Source of the DNA: Trichobilharzia regenti | Lineage: Eukaryota; Platyhelminthes; Trematoda; Strigeidida; Schistosomatidae | Length of the DNA: 64,000 nt | Assembly: GCA_944472135.2 (NCBI GenBank) | Contig: CALYDD020000283.1 | Coordinates: 1 to 64,000, forward strand | Direction: 5' to 3' | Part shown: piece by piece, positions 10,801 through 21,119 of the stretch | Layout of the letters: every line of letters starts with the position of its first letter | How positions within the stretch are numbered: the stretch's first letter is position 1 | Notes under the pieces: model-generated | Seen by the model: only the letters and a program-made list of their open reading frames with translations | The model's database searches: none | Told to the model about the DNA's origin: nothing | Program-made: the position numbers and the translations under genes

Positions 10801-12623
10801 GGGATTACCTAACGGATAGAAGACAGGAGGTTAGAGTTAACGGTGTACTACCAAGATGGAAAGCTGTATCCAGTGGAGTGCCTCAGGGAACTGTACTAGG
10901 CCCCTTGCTACTCCCACTATGCGTCAATTAACTACTGGGATTCTTACTTCATCTTCGTTATTATTTGCAGACGACATTAAGATCTGGAAAACTGTAAATA
11001 ACAACGAGGACAGGTCGGCCCTACAAACTGATCTAGATAAATTAGCTGAGTGGTCGAACCTATGGAGTTTGGAAATTGATTCTAGGAAAAGCGTGGTAAT
11101 GCGCTTAGCTCAGAAGTTTTACACCTCGTACTCTCTAGAGGACAGAGAACTACCTGATGCTAACGGACAGAAGGACCTAGGAATCATTGTCAGCAATGAT
11201 TTGAAAACAACTGCAAATTGCAATGCAGGTGCAGCTAAGGCTTTTCGAATACTCTGGGGACTTCGAATGGCTTTCAAACGATTAGACGAGGGTATGTTCC
11301 AAATACTCCACACAATATATGTCAGGCCTCATCTAGAATACTCCATACAAGCGGCGAGTCCATGCTTCAAAAAAGAGGCACATATCCTGGAAAGAGTAGA
11401 GAGTAGGAACGATATTAGTTAGTAGTATCTCACACCTTACTTATGATAAGAGGATGGTGCATTTAAATCTCTTTCCGTTACCATACCAAAGGGCGAGAGG
11501 CGACTTAATTTCAGCATACCGTATACTTAAGCGTGATTTAGCAACTGACTTTTCTAACCTTTTCTCCCCTTCTAGGAGACATTTACGGGGTCACCGCAAA
11601 AAGGTGCTCGAACCGAGGACGATTAAAATACGTGCCGAATTTAGATTCTCTCACAGAGTGGTCAACGACTGGAACTCCTTATCTGATTCAGTAGTATCAG
11701 CTCCGTTGGTGAATGCTTCCAAAGAGAAGTTAGATCTCTGCAGAGATATATTTTGCAAGGATTAAACCAGGCCACAAGAGCCTTCTATCCTTATCACCTA
11801 AATCTGACTATAGGATTCAGTCTTAGTTTCAAGCGTGCTGGTAAGACACGTAAGTGTTGTTGCATAACGAAGACGAGCACAATGGAACGGGACATTCAAA
11901 GGAGGTTTCCAAATCAAGACCATATTACTCAGAACAAAATGCCAGTGATAATAGCAAAATGTAGTTTGATATATATCAAATGTTCACAAAATGTTCATAT
12001 GAACATTTGTGCACAGTTGATACACAACTAATGTATCTTTTCCTACGAAAATGCTGAAAAAATAACCGAACAAACGTTCCATTGGACCATAAAAACTTAA
12101 GGATTTGTTTAAAACTAAGGGAAAATTACTTTAATGAGTGAGTACTTCAGTAATTGGAACATTTCCTCCCTGGTTATACGACCATCACTGTTGAGGTCGT
12201 AGACTTCAAAAGCAACTAAAAGAGTTAGCATGTTTATCAAATTTTACATTTGGTTTTTTCTAACAGTGTTCCTCTGAGAAATGTTGAGAGACCCATAACC
12301 CATTCTTGAGCATTAACACCACCGTCAAGATCTCTATCAAAAACACGAAAAACTGAAGCGATGATAACAAACATCACACAAACTTCTGTCAATCATAACA
12401 TCGTCTGTCATCTTAAATGTATGATGTAGTATTTCTCGAAACTTCATTCGATCTAACTTTCCAAAAGGCTTTTTGGGATCGAACTTCACAAACATATTAA
12501 GCAAGGCCTCACATTCTGCACGAGTGACTAAATTGAATAATTGGGCAACATCTTACAGTTCACACTGCTGGCAAGCTTGTTTGTGAGCTTATTGATAGCT
12601 TTTCTAATAGAAATTTCAAGCAT
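4728..12623 (-). CDS. CLXN: calaxin (EF-hand calcium sensor of ciliary dynein), six exons, 3' end missing
   Basis: Joining exons 12623-12557, 12527-12384, 12352-12248, 12215-12130, 7169-7104 and 4832-4728 keeps one frame for 191 codons. The product matches the calaxin/EFCAB1 family, about 211 residues in human, along its length. It has three canonical EF-hand loops: residues 76-87 ([12 protein letters not shown]), 112-123 ([12 protein letters not shown]) and 157-168 ([12 protein letters not shown]). Family hallmarks are GMTDD-like [19 protein letters not shown] and [10 protein letters not shown]. Calaxin binds outer-arm dynein in a calcium-dependent way and tunes the ciliary and sperm flagellar waveform. 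All junctions are GT-AG; the first three introns are 29, 31 and 32 bp. The ATG at 12623 is the first in frame after a stop. About 20 C-terminal residues are missing. Confidence 0.9.
4940..5300 (+). mobile_element. RTE-type retrotransposon fragment (family RTE1)
   Basis: The plus strand encodes WLGSIVST, then [13 protein letters not shown] and LFNTNVKSV. This is the block downstream of the RT catalytic site in RTE proteins (YLGS.IS...D.DI..RI.KA). Frameshifts are present. It lies in calaxin intron downstream sequence, in the sense opposite to the gene. Confidence 0.7.
5481..5610 (+). repeat. degenerate telomere-like TTAGGG tract with SINE head inside
   Basis: About a dozen GTTAGG(G) units, some altered (GGATAGGGG, GGTTACGG), fill the tract. 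At about 5534-5562 the sequence GTGTGCGTCGGTGGCACAATGG matches the start of the tRNA head of SINE S3 and passes directly into GTTAGGGTTAGGG. TTAGGG is the schistosome telomere unit. The tract lies in calaxin intron 5. Confidence 0.7.
5690..6005 (+). repeat. unclassified dispersed repeat, copy 1
   Basis: Diverged direct repeat of 6735-7025, sharing blocks such as TTTGGTGAATACAT / CTCGGTGAATACAT and the end TGGGACGC...ACTTTGCC / TGGACCGC...ACTTTGCC. A short inverted piece of the same end occurs near 5290. No coding content recognised. Confidence 0.45.
6006..6110 (+). mobile_element. RTE1 fragment
   Basis: GGCCAGAAAGAATTAGCAAC encodes [11 protein letters not shown], the block after the WP/WS motif near the RTE1 C-terminus. 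Same block at 18030-18120 and 20750-20860. Confidence 0.6.
6735..7025 (+). repeat. unclassified dispersed repeat, copy 2
   Basis: Second copy of the repeat at 5690-6005. It ends just before calaxin exon 5. Confidence 0.45.
7104..7169 (-). CDS. CLXN: calaxin exon 5
   Basis: Exactly 22 codons from [10 protein letters not shown] to ITFKRL, between acceptor CTATAG and donor GTAAGA. It is the linker before the third EF-hand and nearly identical in character to the vertebrate linker. Confidence 0.88.
7635..7745 (-). mobile_element. hammerhead SINE H2 fragment
   Basis: Minus-strand 3' half of H2. The core reads TCGATGA after GTACTG, the same changes as at 63590. The tRNA head is missing, replaced by another SINE at 7745. 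Confidence 0.65.
7746..7990 (-). mobile_element. tRNA-headed SINE, diverged S4-like copy
   Basis: The minus strand at about 7887-7956 folds as a tRNA-like head: a 7-bp acceptor-like stem GCGTTGG/CCAACGC and box B-like GGGATCGAATCCC. The body resembles S4 (GGATG..GTT.CTAGC, CTCTACC.GCT). The long linker in place of an anticodon arm argues against a working tRNA gene. Confidence 0.55.
8000..8550. other. no recognisable feature
   Basis: A second tRNA box B-like GGATTCGAACC occurs near 7972-7982; beyond it I see no coding or repeat structure. Confidence 0.4.
8940..11880 (+). mobile_element. CR1-like non-LTR retrotransposon inside calaxin intron 4
   Basis: A decayed element with endonuclease and reverse transcriptase regions in order, followed by a short 3' end that stops about 250 bp before calaxin exon 4. 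It lies antisense to the host gene. A TA-rich insert at about 10363-10380 interrupts it between RT motifs. The family resembles the schistosome CR1 group (pido/SR1-like); the exact family was not determined. Confidence 0.8.
9030..11765 (+). pseudogene. CR1-like ORF2: endonuclease and reverse transcriptase, broken
   Basis: Endonuclease: [15 protein letters not shown] and ITETR near 9040-9140, GVIYRSP near 9310, [10 protein letters not shown] near 9405 (family consensus GDFN, so a catalytic-motif Asn is Ser here), and SSDHVIITF near 9640. [15 protein letters not shown] (10310-10350), [14 protein letters not shown] (10490), [11 protein letters not shown] for motif A (10700), [12 protein letters not shown] for motif B (10870) and LFADDIKIW for motif C (about 10960). 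The C-terminus has [17 protein letters not shown] (11660-11705). At least five frame breaks and stops divide it. The protein would nick DNA and copy the element's RNA at the nick. Confidence 0.85.
12130..12215 (-). CDS. CLXN: calaxin exon 4, EF-hand 2
   Basis: Encodes [18 protein letters not shown] and ends in AAA before donor GTAATT. The split codon T+TT from exon 3 gives Phe, as expected for this conserved position. Confidence 0.88.
12248..12352 (-). CDS. CLXN: calaxin exon 3, EF-hand 1
   Basis: Encodes the first EF-hand loop (D-R-D-L-D-G...E) and FLRGTL. Phase 2 to phase 1. The 32-bp intron 12247-12216 (GTAAAA...TTTTAG) follows. Confidence 0.88.
12384..12527 (-). CDS. CLXN: calaxin exon 2
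   Basis: Encodes the helical N-terminal part from [12 protein letters not shown] to MTDDVMIDR. Donor GTTTGT; the 31-bp intron 12383-12353 ends TTCAG. An alternative acceptor at 12553-12552 would extend the exon, but the 12529-12528 acceptor keeps the frame with exon 1. Confidence 0.85.
12557..12623 (-). CDS. CLXN: calaxin exon 1 (start codon)
   Basis: Starts [16 protein letters not shown] and ends AACT before donor GTAAGA. The split codon T+TC gives Phe. The 29-bp intron 12556-12528 ends TTTAG. The stop TAA upstream in frame with no other ATG supports this start. Confidence 0.85.
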
Positions 12624-12639
12624 ATTATGTTGCGCGGTT

Positions 12640-14635
12640 TTGTGTCCAGGCAACAGATTTAGAACATCAACGTTTTAAACAACATAAAATATTCAGTGTT
12701 TTGTGCAGACCAACCAACCTTTTCGTGAGAGCATATCAGGATCTCATTGAAGACAGTTCAGCCATTTACTTAGCGTAGTTCTGATAAATTTTTAAATTTA
12801 CGCTCATGAGGAGAGTGAGACAAGTGAAGTTTACAGAAGATTAATACTTTAATGCTGACACTGAAACATCGTAATGATCTCATCCAGTCGTATCAGTAAA
12901 TGTCTTAGTGGCTTTGTCAAAGAAAAACAGTTTGGATAGGACAAAAATGGTTTGATACTTGAGATGGTTAGATACATTGAATGGTAACATTGCTTATAAT
13001 GAAACAGCAGAAGGACAAATAAACAGCTAAAAGAGTAGTGAGTAGATAAATTAATACTTAGAGGATAGCTAGAAAGAGTAAAAGAGATGGGTCTTCGCAC
13101 ATAACAATGATAGGGAAGATGAACCAGCTAAACAGCTAGCACCTATCCGGTGTTGTTGTAGGGTAAACGCTAGATGTGGGTACACTCCTATTTCCTCGGA
13201 GTGTCTGTTAACTTAATGTTACCCAGTTTTTGTTCCTGATTGTGGGTATTGTGGTTTTTGGTCAGGTTAGTGGCTGGATACCAAGTCACACGACTTGCAA
13301 GGTCACTATGACCGCGGATCCTGATACAACATACAGTGTGGGGGGATATTTTTCACAGTATGTCAACCAGAAAATAATAGTAGTATGCTATAATGTACAG
13401 AGAGTTATTCAGGGGGGAGAATCAGACAGAGGTCTAAATATTGACCCAATATAATTTAGCAGGCATTATTTGAAAAAGACAAAATCTACTGATATATGTA
13501 GACTCTCGTGTAATGCATTCCAGCAGCCCCAAATTCGAAGAAAATTTGAGGTGGCAACACAATTGCTTGAAAAGCTCACCAGTTCCCAGTCTTAATTATT
13601 AAAATCGGAATACCATAGTGCTGCTGAATTTTTTCGACGAACATGGAAAGACAGCTCCGGTGAAGACAATTTTCTATTCGACGAAATCATCAACTAAGCT
13701 GTACATTCGTGTATTTATAATAAATGGGTAGGAAAGTTCCAGAATAATTTCTGGAATACAGAAAGATCGAGTCACAGTGCAATCTGTCGTCGTACCAAGG
13801 AAAGCTGGTGTGAACCAACTTAATTTTTGGCGAACCACTTCTTGGTTTTAAGGTAAATGCTCCTATTTTCATTCAGCTTCTATGTGGTTTGTTCCGCCGT
13901 CCAACTACTGTGAACTTCGACTAATTCAGACAGGTGCGATGCGTTTGCATTACACGTTTCGGTAGGACCGCGCTGCTGCTATGAATGGAGTTAATCCTTT
14001 CATCTTCTATCTTTCAGGTGTAGATGAAAAGGGGATAATGATATGACCAGTGGAGATTAATATTCTAAAAACGGTAAACGAGCTAACCAGGGGATAGATA
14101 ATAAAATTTATTAATTATAAAGTATGTGAGCGAGTAGTTACAGTAGTCATATGAGTGAGATTAGAGAGCATGTGGGATGTTAAACGATGATTTTGTGTCA
14201 TACCCATTGACAGATTGCGATCTGTGAGTTTCAAGAAGAAATTCTATCCAGAAACAGTAATTGGGTTACCGCACGGCGATCCACACTCTGCTTGCAGATG
14301 GTGATTTTTAGGACGGAAACTTCTGGGAGAAATGGAACGGAGACAATTTCGAGTCTTCGTTCCCCGATGCGTGATTCTTCGTAGGATGCCACAAAGTAGT
14401 GTTCAATATCTGGACGGTGGGATATCTCTGTTTAGATGGTTCTGATCACTTGTAATCTGGTTGGCTGACGGTAGGTAAATGTGCAAAGCAGTAGTTTCCA
14501 CGGCCTTTTATCGTGTGATACGTTCTCGAAAGACATTATGCGTGATTAACAGTGCACGTAATTGAAATGTCACTCTATTTTCCTGTCCAGCGATTCTTCG
14601 TAAACTCCCATTTGAGGGTCTTCTGGGTACCGTTT
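12640..14635. other. upstream of calaxin; no recognisable feature
   Basis: AT-rich sequence 5' of the calaxin start. I see no second gene facing away, no convincing core promoter and no repeat head. Short frames at 12849-13100, 13230-13454 and 13690-13872 show no family features. Confidence 0.4.
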
Positions 14636-14639
14636 AATT

Positions 14640-14745
14640 TTTTGATTTCAGCTTGATTCCACGCCGTACTGCAGGGGTCGAACCCTGGACCATGTGCATG
14701 GTCGGCGAGAATCCTAACCACCGTGCCACCGGCGCCCAACAACTG
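14640..14745 (-). mobile_element. SINE S3, internally deleted
   Basis: On the minus strand the tRNA head (GCCGGTGGCACGGTGGTTAGG, box B GGGTTCGACCC) is joined directly to the 3' tail TGGAATCAAGCTG. It sits against the end of the BEL/Pao integrase fragment. Confidence 0.75.
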
Positions 14746-17435
14746 ATAAGATTACTTCCCTATCATTGAATGCTAACTCTGAGACACCTCGAAGGTTTAT
14801 ATTTCTCGACAACGCTAAAATAATTGAGTCGGAAGTCAGCGTGTAAACTATCTGAATATGCACAATCCTGATCTTTAAACAAGTAAAAAGACAACCGTAT
14901 CTCTTACTTGAATCCACTCTTTTCTTCGCTCCAAGAATTCGAAGCAAGTCGATGCCGATACACCCATAGGGATAATTTCCTTTAGACACTTTCCATGTAT
15001 TGCCATGATTTGTTGGGATAGATGAGCATTTTTCCGTCTACATATCACACATTTATCAAACACTTTCGAAAAGTAGAGCCTCCTTGTATTATCCGATATA
15101 TCTCTGATGCATGAAAGTACTTATAGGGAACCCTTTTGACCCTCCAGGCCGTGCTAGTGTATCAATGAGAGCGTGGTGACTGGCTAATTGCTTCGAATTT
15201 AGCCTGTGTCACGAGTTTCACACAATGCTTCTAACATCTGTAGACGTCCACTTACTCCGGCAACTCTCTTTGAAATTATAGGAGCTAATCTCTCTATCCT
15301 TGGACTGAAATCTGTGAATTCACTACCATCTCCCTCAATAATGTTACCCCATGCCTCCCACCGTGCCGTCTCCAACTTCAACAATTCTGAATTACGTATG
15401 TCCAACTCTCAATGTTTTCACGTTCATGTCGCTGTATGCTGAAGGATACGTGGTTCTCAAATGCATGATATTCCTAGAGAACTATCTGGCAGCCTCCATT
15501 AATTTATATTAAGAAGAATAATATTTATATAGTGGATGCAGACCCGTATACCTCCCTTCCGTGCACATCAACTTGAAGACGCCTTCATATATTCGTGGCC
15601 TATCTTCTGGACCAGGCTATACATAGTCTGCAAGTCGCGAGAATTCTGGACCCTTCCACCACCTATTCTTTCCTATATTCGTATCAGTAACTCCCATTCA
15701 TGTTATGTCAGCGGGGTTTCTTCTAGACAATACATAACTCCATTAGGCGACACCTGTTGGTTCAAAAATTCCAGATACTCTATTAGCCAAAATACATACG
15801 TATTATTTTGGCTGCCTAAGTATAAAGCATATCAATGTCATGGAATCGGTCCAGAATGTTTCAGTATGCATAAGATATCCAGATAGTCAGGAGGCCAGCA
15901 GTGAGCTCTAGACTTGGAATGGAAACAGTCCTTAAATGTGCGACTGTAAACTTCTCTATAGCGAGATGGAGGCCCATATTGTCTCTAAAGTAGTTCTGGT
16001 GTAAACAGAAGCAACATGTCCAATATCAGGGACGTCAGAGAAGTCTGACATCTATCTTTTGATAGCTTAAGTGGGTGTACGACGGGATGTTGACCCAGCG
16101 ATCTCACATTATTAAACAACTTCTGTTGCGTGCGTTATTTGACTAAACTCGCGTACACGTTATTCTAGTACTTCTTCCAGTTTATTATTGTGTCCTAACG
16201 TTGTGTTTGCTCGACGTCCACAACGTAAATCAAAAGGCACTTGAGGAGGAGTACGAACGTGTATTATAGCAGCAGTCAAATTTCAAAATTGTGTCAAGGT
16301 AATGTTCAACAACAAATTGACGAACGCTTGAAGAATATATAAAATCGGCCTGTGTAAGCATATAATACAAGTATACAAATTAGATTAAAAAGCGTGTTTA
16401 CAGTTGGTATAGGGGTGTGGTGGACCTTTTACTCTCTTAGCTTAGTTACCCAAATTTAAATAGAAAATAAAGTACCAAATCAGTTTAGTTACGGAAAGAA
16501 TGTATTAAAGTTTGGTTACTTGGGTTTACAAAGATCCAAAGTCCACAATAAACGTAATAGACTCCAGGTGCTGCGGGAAGACTGCTCCAGTACTAATTCT
16601 CCAATGTTGACGTTGCCAGAGGTCGACCAAAGTACTAGGAAGAACTACGGTGCTCCTGCAAAAATTTGAGATAGAAAGCAGGCGATTAAAATTGATCGAC
16701 GGCAGTTGAGATGGTGGAGAAGACGGAGAGCCGAAGGCAGAACTATATATTTATTCAAAACCCGAGGTAAAGTCCAAAGTACAGAGTTTATGGTTAAAAC
16801 AAAGTGGTGTACGATATGTTCATATTTACATAGTAGTAAAATTTGGATAAGTTTATTTTTGAGGACTCCACAGGGGTACTACACTTCTTCCACTGTTAAC
16901 TGCGTCTCCCAGTTAGTGGGTCGTTCCAATGCTACAGGGAATAGATAATGTACCAATAGTCGATGTGGATCACGGGCAGATGACAGCGCACCTCTTCGAA
17001 TAACTGATCCATTAACATCCACCACGTTAAATGCACAGTTATCATAGTTGATAACCTGTTGCAAGTATAATATGAGTAGGTTTGGTAGTATATCAGCAGA
17101 TAAACCTCGTACACTGGGTGCTGTGTCTTCTTGACTATACGCTTCAAAACATCCAGGTCGTTCAAGACCTATTTGGTTAAACGAAAACCAGCTTTAGCCA
17201 AGGCTTAGCTAACTCTTGATGCAAGGGTAAGTGCAGACTTGTGATTGTCCAAAGGTGTTAAACAACCAGTTACATAGAAACAACAATCGATGCCATCAGT
17301 AAATCACTAGAATTCAATATGGACACAACCTTACATAGAGAAAATTAGCGCAAAATGGAGAAGGCATGGCATTAAATGGACGAGTCGTCATTCTGTATTC
17401 TGAAGTTCCACTATACGGATCATCATCAAACCACA
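14745..17435 (-). mobile_element. BEL/Pao LTR retrotransposon pol remnant
   Basis: Minus strand, in pol order. RT at about 17430-17310: RFMWFDDDPYSGTSEYRMTT then PSPFCANF. Connection region at about 17180-16885: VNGSVIRRGALSSA.DP..LL, the RRG.LSS...DP.G motif of BEL/Pao. RNase H-like region at about 15870-15560: FWTDSM, then VANRVSGIFEPTGV and RRNPADIT. Integrase at about 15060-14745: CVICRRKNAHLSQQIMA and KRYGCLFTCLKIRIVHI. Stops and frameshifts are frequent. A solo LTR of another family (16416-16872) interrupts it. A minus frame at 15199-15405 between RNase H and integrase was not identified. Confidence 0.75.
16416..16872 (+). mobile_element. solo LTR, family B, copy 1
   Basis: A 457-bp block starts TGTGGTGGACC and ends GGACTCCACA, with the 5-bp inverted ends TGTGG/CCACA. 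It is flanked by GGGG at 16412-16415 and GGGG at 16873-16876, a 4-bp target duplication. Its inverse is at 18167-18625. It has landed within the BEL/Pao remnant. Confidence 0.85.
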
Positions 17436-17439
17436 TGAA

Positions 17440-17995
17440 TCTTAATTTATATCTATCGTTTATTGTCACTTTCATTGCTAAGAATGTTTTTCACATTACC
17501 TAAGTGACAGCATTCGAAGACTTTTTGAATCTCAGCAATAACCTGACCAGTGATCCCACACAGCCGGAACAACTATATAAGTTGTCATCCAGAGACACAC
17601 AATGTGTAAGTCATTCCTTCGATCACGAACCCTCTGCTGCGAAGTCTCCTGAAGTCTCTTTTACTCCCACCTCCTCCTGCCTCAGCCGAAAGCCGGCCGT
17701 AAAATTGTCTTATCAAGGTAGTGTACTGATGCTACTGCCAGCACAGCTCTGTATTGTAAATTCTTGTTTCAAGATGTAGGGTATGCTGAAAATGAAGACT
17801 TTGAAAGCCATCTGTAATTTCTGGCATGTATTTGACAGATAGTGGATGATAATTAAGTGATAATCCGTATGACCTCGTTTTTAGACAGCTGATGACGTAG
17901 AAAAATAGTTTGACTTCACTGAATTGCATGAGTAACCAAAGTTATTGCCAGACGCATACCTTCATGATAACAAAGGGTGCATGCTTTTGTAAGTA
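17440..17995. other. no assigned feature
   Basis: A plus frame at 17504-17779 (91 codons) shows no family signature. It may be further decayed BEL/Pao sequence, since RT sequence ends just before it. Confidence 0.3.
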
Positions 17996-17999
17996 GCTA

Positions 18000-18166
18000 C
18001 CTTCACTCCGCACTGATGATCAATGGCTGGTCAGAAAGAATTAGCAGCAAGAAACTCTGGGAACTAACCAAAAAAGAACCCTGCGGTCAACAAATATACG
18101 GAAGAAAATGGGGATAGACCGGGTACTTGGTGAGGAGACCGTCAACTGACCGCTTTCCGGGCCATC
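18000..18166 (+). mobile_element. RTE1 fragment, cut by a solo LTR
   Basis: Encodes WSERISSKKLWELTKK and then QQIYGRKWG, the RTE1 C-terminal block. The LTR at 18167 follows immediately. Confidence 0.65.
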
Positions 18167-18625
18167 TGTGGAGTCCTCAAAAATAAACTTATCCAAATTT
18201 TACTACTATGTAAATAATGAACATATTGTACACTACTTTGTTTTAACCATAAACTCTGTACTTTGAACTTTACCTCGGGTTTTGAATAAATATATAGTTC
18301 TGCCTTCGACTCTCCGTCTTCTTCACCATCCCAACTGCCGTCGATCAATTTTAATCACCTGCTTTCTATCTCAAATTTTTGCAGGAGCACCGTAGTTCTT
18401 CCTAAGTACTTTGGTCGACCTCCGGCAACGTCAACATTGGAGAATTAGTACTGGAGCAGTCTTCCCGCAGCACCTGGAGTCTATTACGTTTATTGTGGAC
18501 TTTGGATCTTTGTAAACCCAAGTAACCAAACTTTAATACATTCTTTCCGTAACTAAACTGATTTGGTACTTTATTTTCTATTTGAATTTGGGTAACTGAG
18601 CTAACCGAGTGAAAGGTCCACCACA
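18167..18625 (-). mobile_element. solo LTR, family B, copy 2
   Basis: A 459-bp reverse complement of 16416-16872. Ends TGTGG and CCACA. Flanked by CATC at 18163-18166 and CATC at 18626-18629. The frame at 18402-18773 lies partly in it and is not a gene. Confidence 0.85.
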
Positions 18626-18639
18626 CATCTCTTGAGCGA

Positions 18640-19990
18640 AACCTCACTGTAAAACTCTGAGTTGGGCCTCCGAGGGTGATGTCCGTAATGACCACATAAT
18701 AGCTTTTCTTTATATTGGCATTATTCGCAAGTAGTGGCAAACAGGTAACAAACGTTCTCATTGAATTGCTCACTAATGACTTGGACGACTGGTACTAGAT
18801 GTTTTTTGGGGAACAACTAACTACAATATGTAAAAGTCTCTCTGCATAGTCCACCATTCCGTTATGAAAGTGAAATGTTATCAATTTTGGTGCAGCCAAT
18901 AAGTCTCTCCAGCGTGGATGTCACTCATATTATGCACAAGTCCCAAGGAAGCTGGACTGAAAATATCCCATATAATTCTCAAACGAAAATAAGTTGAATA
19001 ACAATGGAGTATTAGACATATATTTCGTCCTTGGTTAGGACTTCTCACAGTACTGACCAGCGACCTCAGCAAAGAGTTTAGCTAAAGGCATTAGGGTCAC
19101 CAAGAGGGGTAATATAATCACACAAGGAAGAGTCAACTCTCCAGTACCCCTTGCAGATTTCCAATTGTTCTCTAGCTGAAGTCGTTTAGTGATCAATTTT
19201 AAAGTTACTCAAATTTCCAAAGTCTAGTCTAGTGCCTGAAGTTCTAGTAGGGAATCGTTACCGGTGGGCTCCACTAATTTGGGTCTGAGAAAAACTAGTC
19301 ACGGTTGACACCGCCTTGGTGTCGTGCTATACATATAACAGACCGACAGAAGACATAACTAATGGACTATTGGATGGTGAACGAACCTGAGCTATGTGAC
19401 CTGAATTTTTGTGAGTTCCAACTCTGGTCATGTACGAACTGATGAAAAGTTCAAAAGTTGGAAGGAATAGCAGTCCAGAATCCCCTGGTTTTCAATGATT
19501 TTCTAATTGTTATCAATCAGTAGTCAAACTTAAAAACATTTATGTTTTAAACTGAACTACTTAATAATTATTAAGTAGCACAAACATTTTATTATCAAAT
19601 GTTTCACTTCAGTCGCAGGTATTTTCATATTACACAGCTTATAGAATAGGTGTCAATCAAAGCTAAAATCATGTTAAATAAACGTGATACCAGATTTGTT
19701 TCTTATTTAAAATCAACATGTTAATTAAATTAATTTCATGGAATATTTATAATTCATATTTATAACATAGAATTAATTTATGTGAGTAAAAAAATTTAAA
19801 TGTTCTAGAACACTTCATGAATTGTAGACGTCATGACAATTGATTGTCAAGTGAATAAGTATATTTATTGATTTTTCTATTGACGTTAGTTGGTAGATTC
19901 AATGGTCTGATATCTTCTGATTCTTAAGAAATATTTCAATAAATTCTTGTGCAATGTAAATGGTGATTGAAGGTATAATTAAGATTGAGT
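18640..19990. other. mostly unassigned; decayed H2-like SINE near 19420-19500
   Basis: Near 19438-19500 the order ACTGATGAAAAGTTC, CCAGAATCCCCTGG, TTTTCAATGATTTTC follows the H2 body but is heavily mutated. The rest is AT-rich without clear features. Confidence 0.35.
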
Positions 19991-20019
19991 TAAGACAGGA
20001 TTTTAATTTGCTGCTTTTA

Positions 20020-21115
20020 AAAGGTGATTTGCCAAATACTTCACTACTACGGGGTGCCGCCAACAATTATACATCTCATCCAACAGTTGTAGGACAACGC
20101 TGCATGCCAAGTAATCCACAACAGGAAACTCAAGGAATCCTTCGAAATGAAGACTGGAGTAATACAGAAAAGTTTGGCTGCCTACTATCTCCAGTAATTT
20201 TCCTGATGGTGGTATACTGGATAATACGACTGATAGCAGGCTGGGCAACTAGGAGACAGGCATAAAGTGGACCTATACAAAACAGCTTGAAGGATCTCCA
20301 CTTCGCCAGTGATTCCTCACGCACCGGAACATATGCAAATGAAAAGCAACAAGTTGGTGATAGAAGTATCAAAGATAGGACTTCAGGTGAACATAGAGAA
20401 AACGGAGGTAGGTGATGAAGATTCCTGGTCAACAGTAACAGCAACAACAACAATAACAGGTAAAAATCAGCATAAATGGGAGAAATCTGAAAGAAGTAAC
20501 TTCTTTATCTACCAATCTAGGAAGTATCGTTTCAAATACAGGCAGAACTGATGAGAACATCAAAGCACGAACCGGGAAAGCAAGGCACAACACAGCACAC
20601 TCAGCATGAAAAATAAGATCCGAATTTTCAACTCCAATTTGAAGTCAGTCAGTGCTACTATACGGATCAGAGACTTGACGCGTCATAAAGAGCAACTCAA
20701 ACAAAGTTCAGACCTCCATTAACAGTTGTCTTCACTCAATACTCAAGATCAGATGGCCGGCCAGGAAAGATCAGTAGCAAGGATATCTGGCAATGAGAGA
20801 ACCAACACAGCAGGAACCGATTGTGAAACAAATAAGCAGGAAGAAATGGAGATGGATTGGCCATCCGCTGAGGAAACCATCAAATGACATCACTAGACAA
20901 GCCATTGCTCGAGGGAACCCGAAAGGGAAGCGGGTGGCGAGTTGGTCGTCAGTGCAAGTGTGACTTGGAGGAGGTCATGTGAAGAGGGGATGAAAGCATG
21001 TGGGCAGACTTGGAGCGGGGTGAAAAAGTTGGCAGAAAACCGAAGGCAATGGAGACGGGCGGCTGAAGCCCTATGTTCCTCTAGGAATTAAAGGAGACAA
21101 TAATAATAATAACGA
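20020..21115 (+). mobile_element. RTE1 retrotransposon, RT to 3' end
   Basis: Encodes in broken frames YYGVPPTIIHLIQQLYDNAA (RT region before the catalytic site), CLLSPVIFLMVVYWI (near 20190), VLLYGSETWR-like sequence, [32 protein letters not shown] and the C-terminal LAENRRQWRRAAEALCSSRN stop at about 21089. The 3' end has a (AAT)n tail at 21099-21112. The ADD catalytic motif is mutated (ASD). RTE proteins nick and reverse transcribe their own RNA. Confidence 0.8.
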
Positions 21116-21119
21116 CTTA

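Noticed and set aside
16885..17180. Host exon encoding a 95-residue frame next to the solo LTR
   Set aside because: The RRG.LSS...DP pattern and neighbouring RT and RNase H pieces fit BEL/Pao pol better than a host gene.
18402..18773. 123-codon minus-strand frame
   Set aside because: It crosses the end of the solo LTR at 18167-18625 and unrelated flank, so it cannot be one coding unit of the LTR element or of a host gene.
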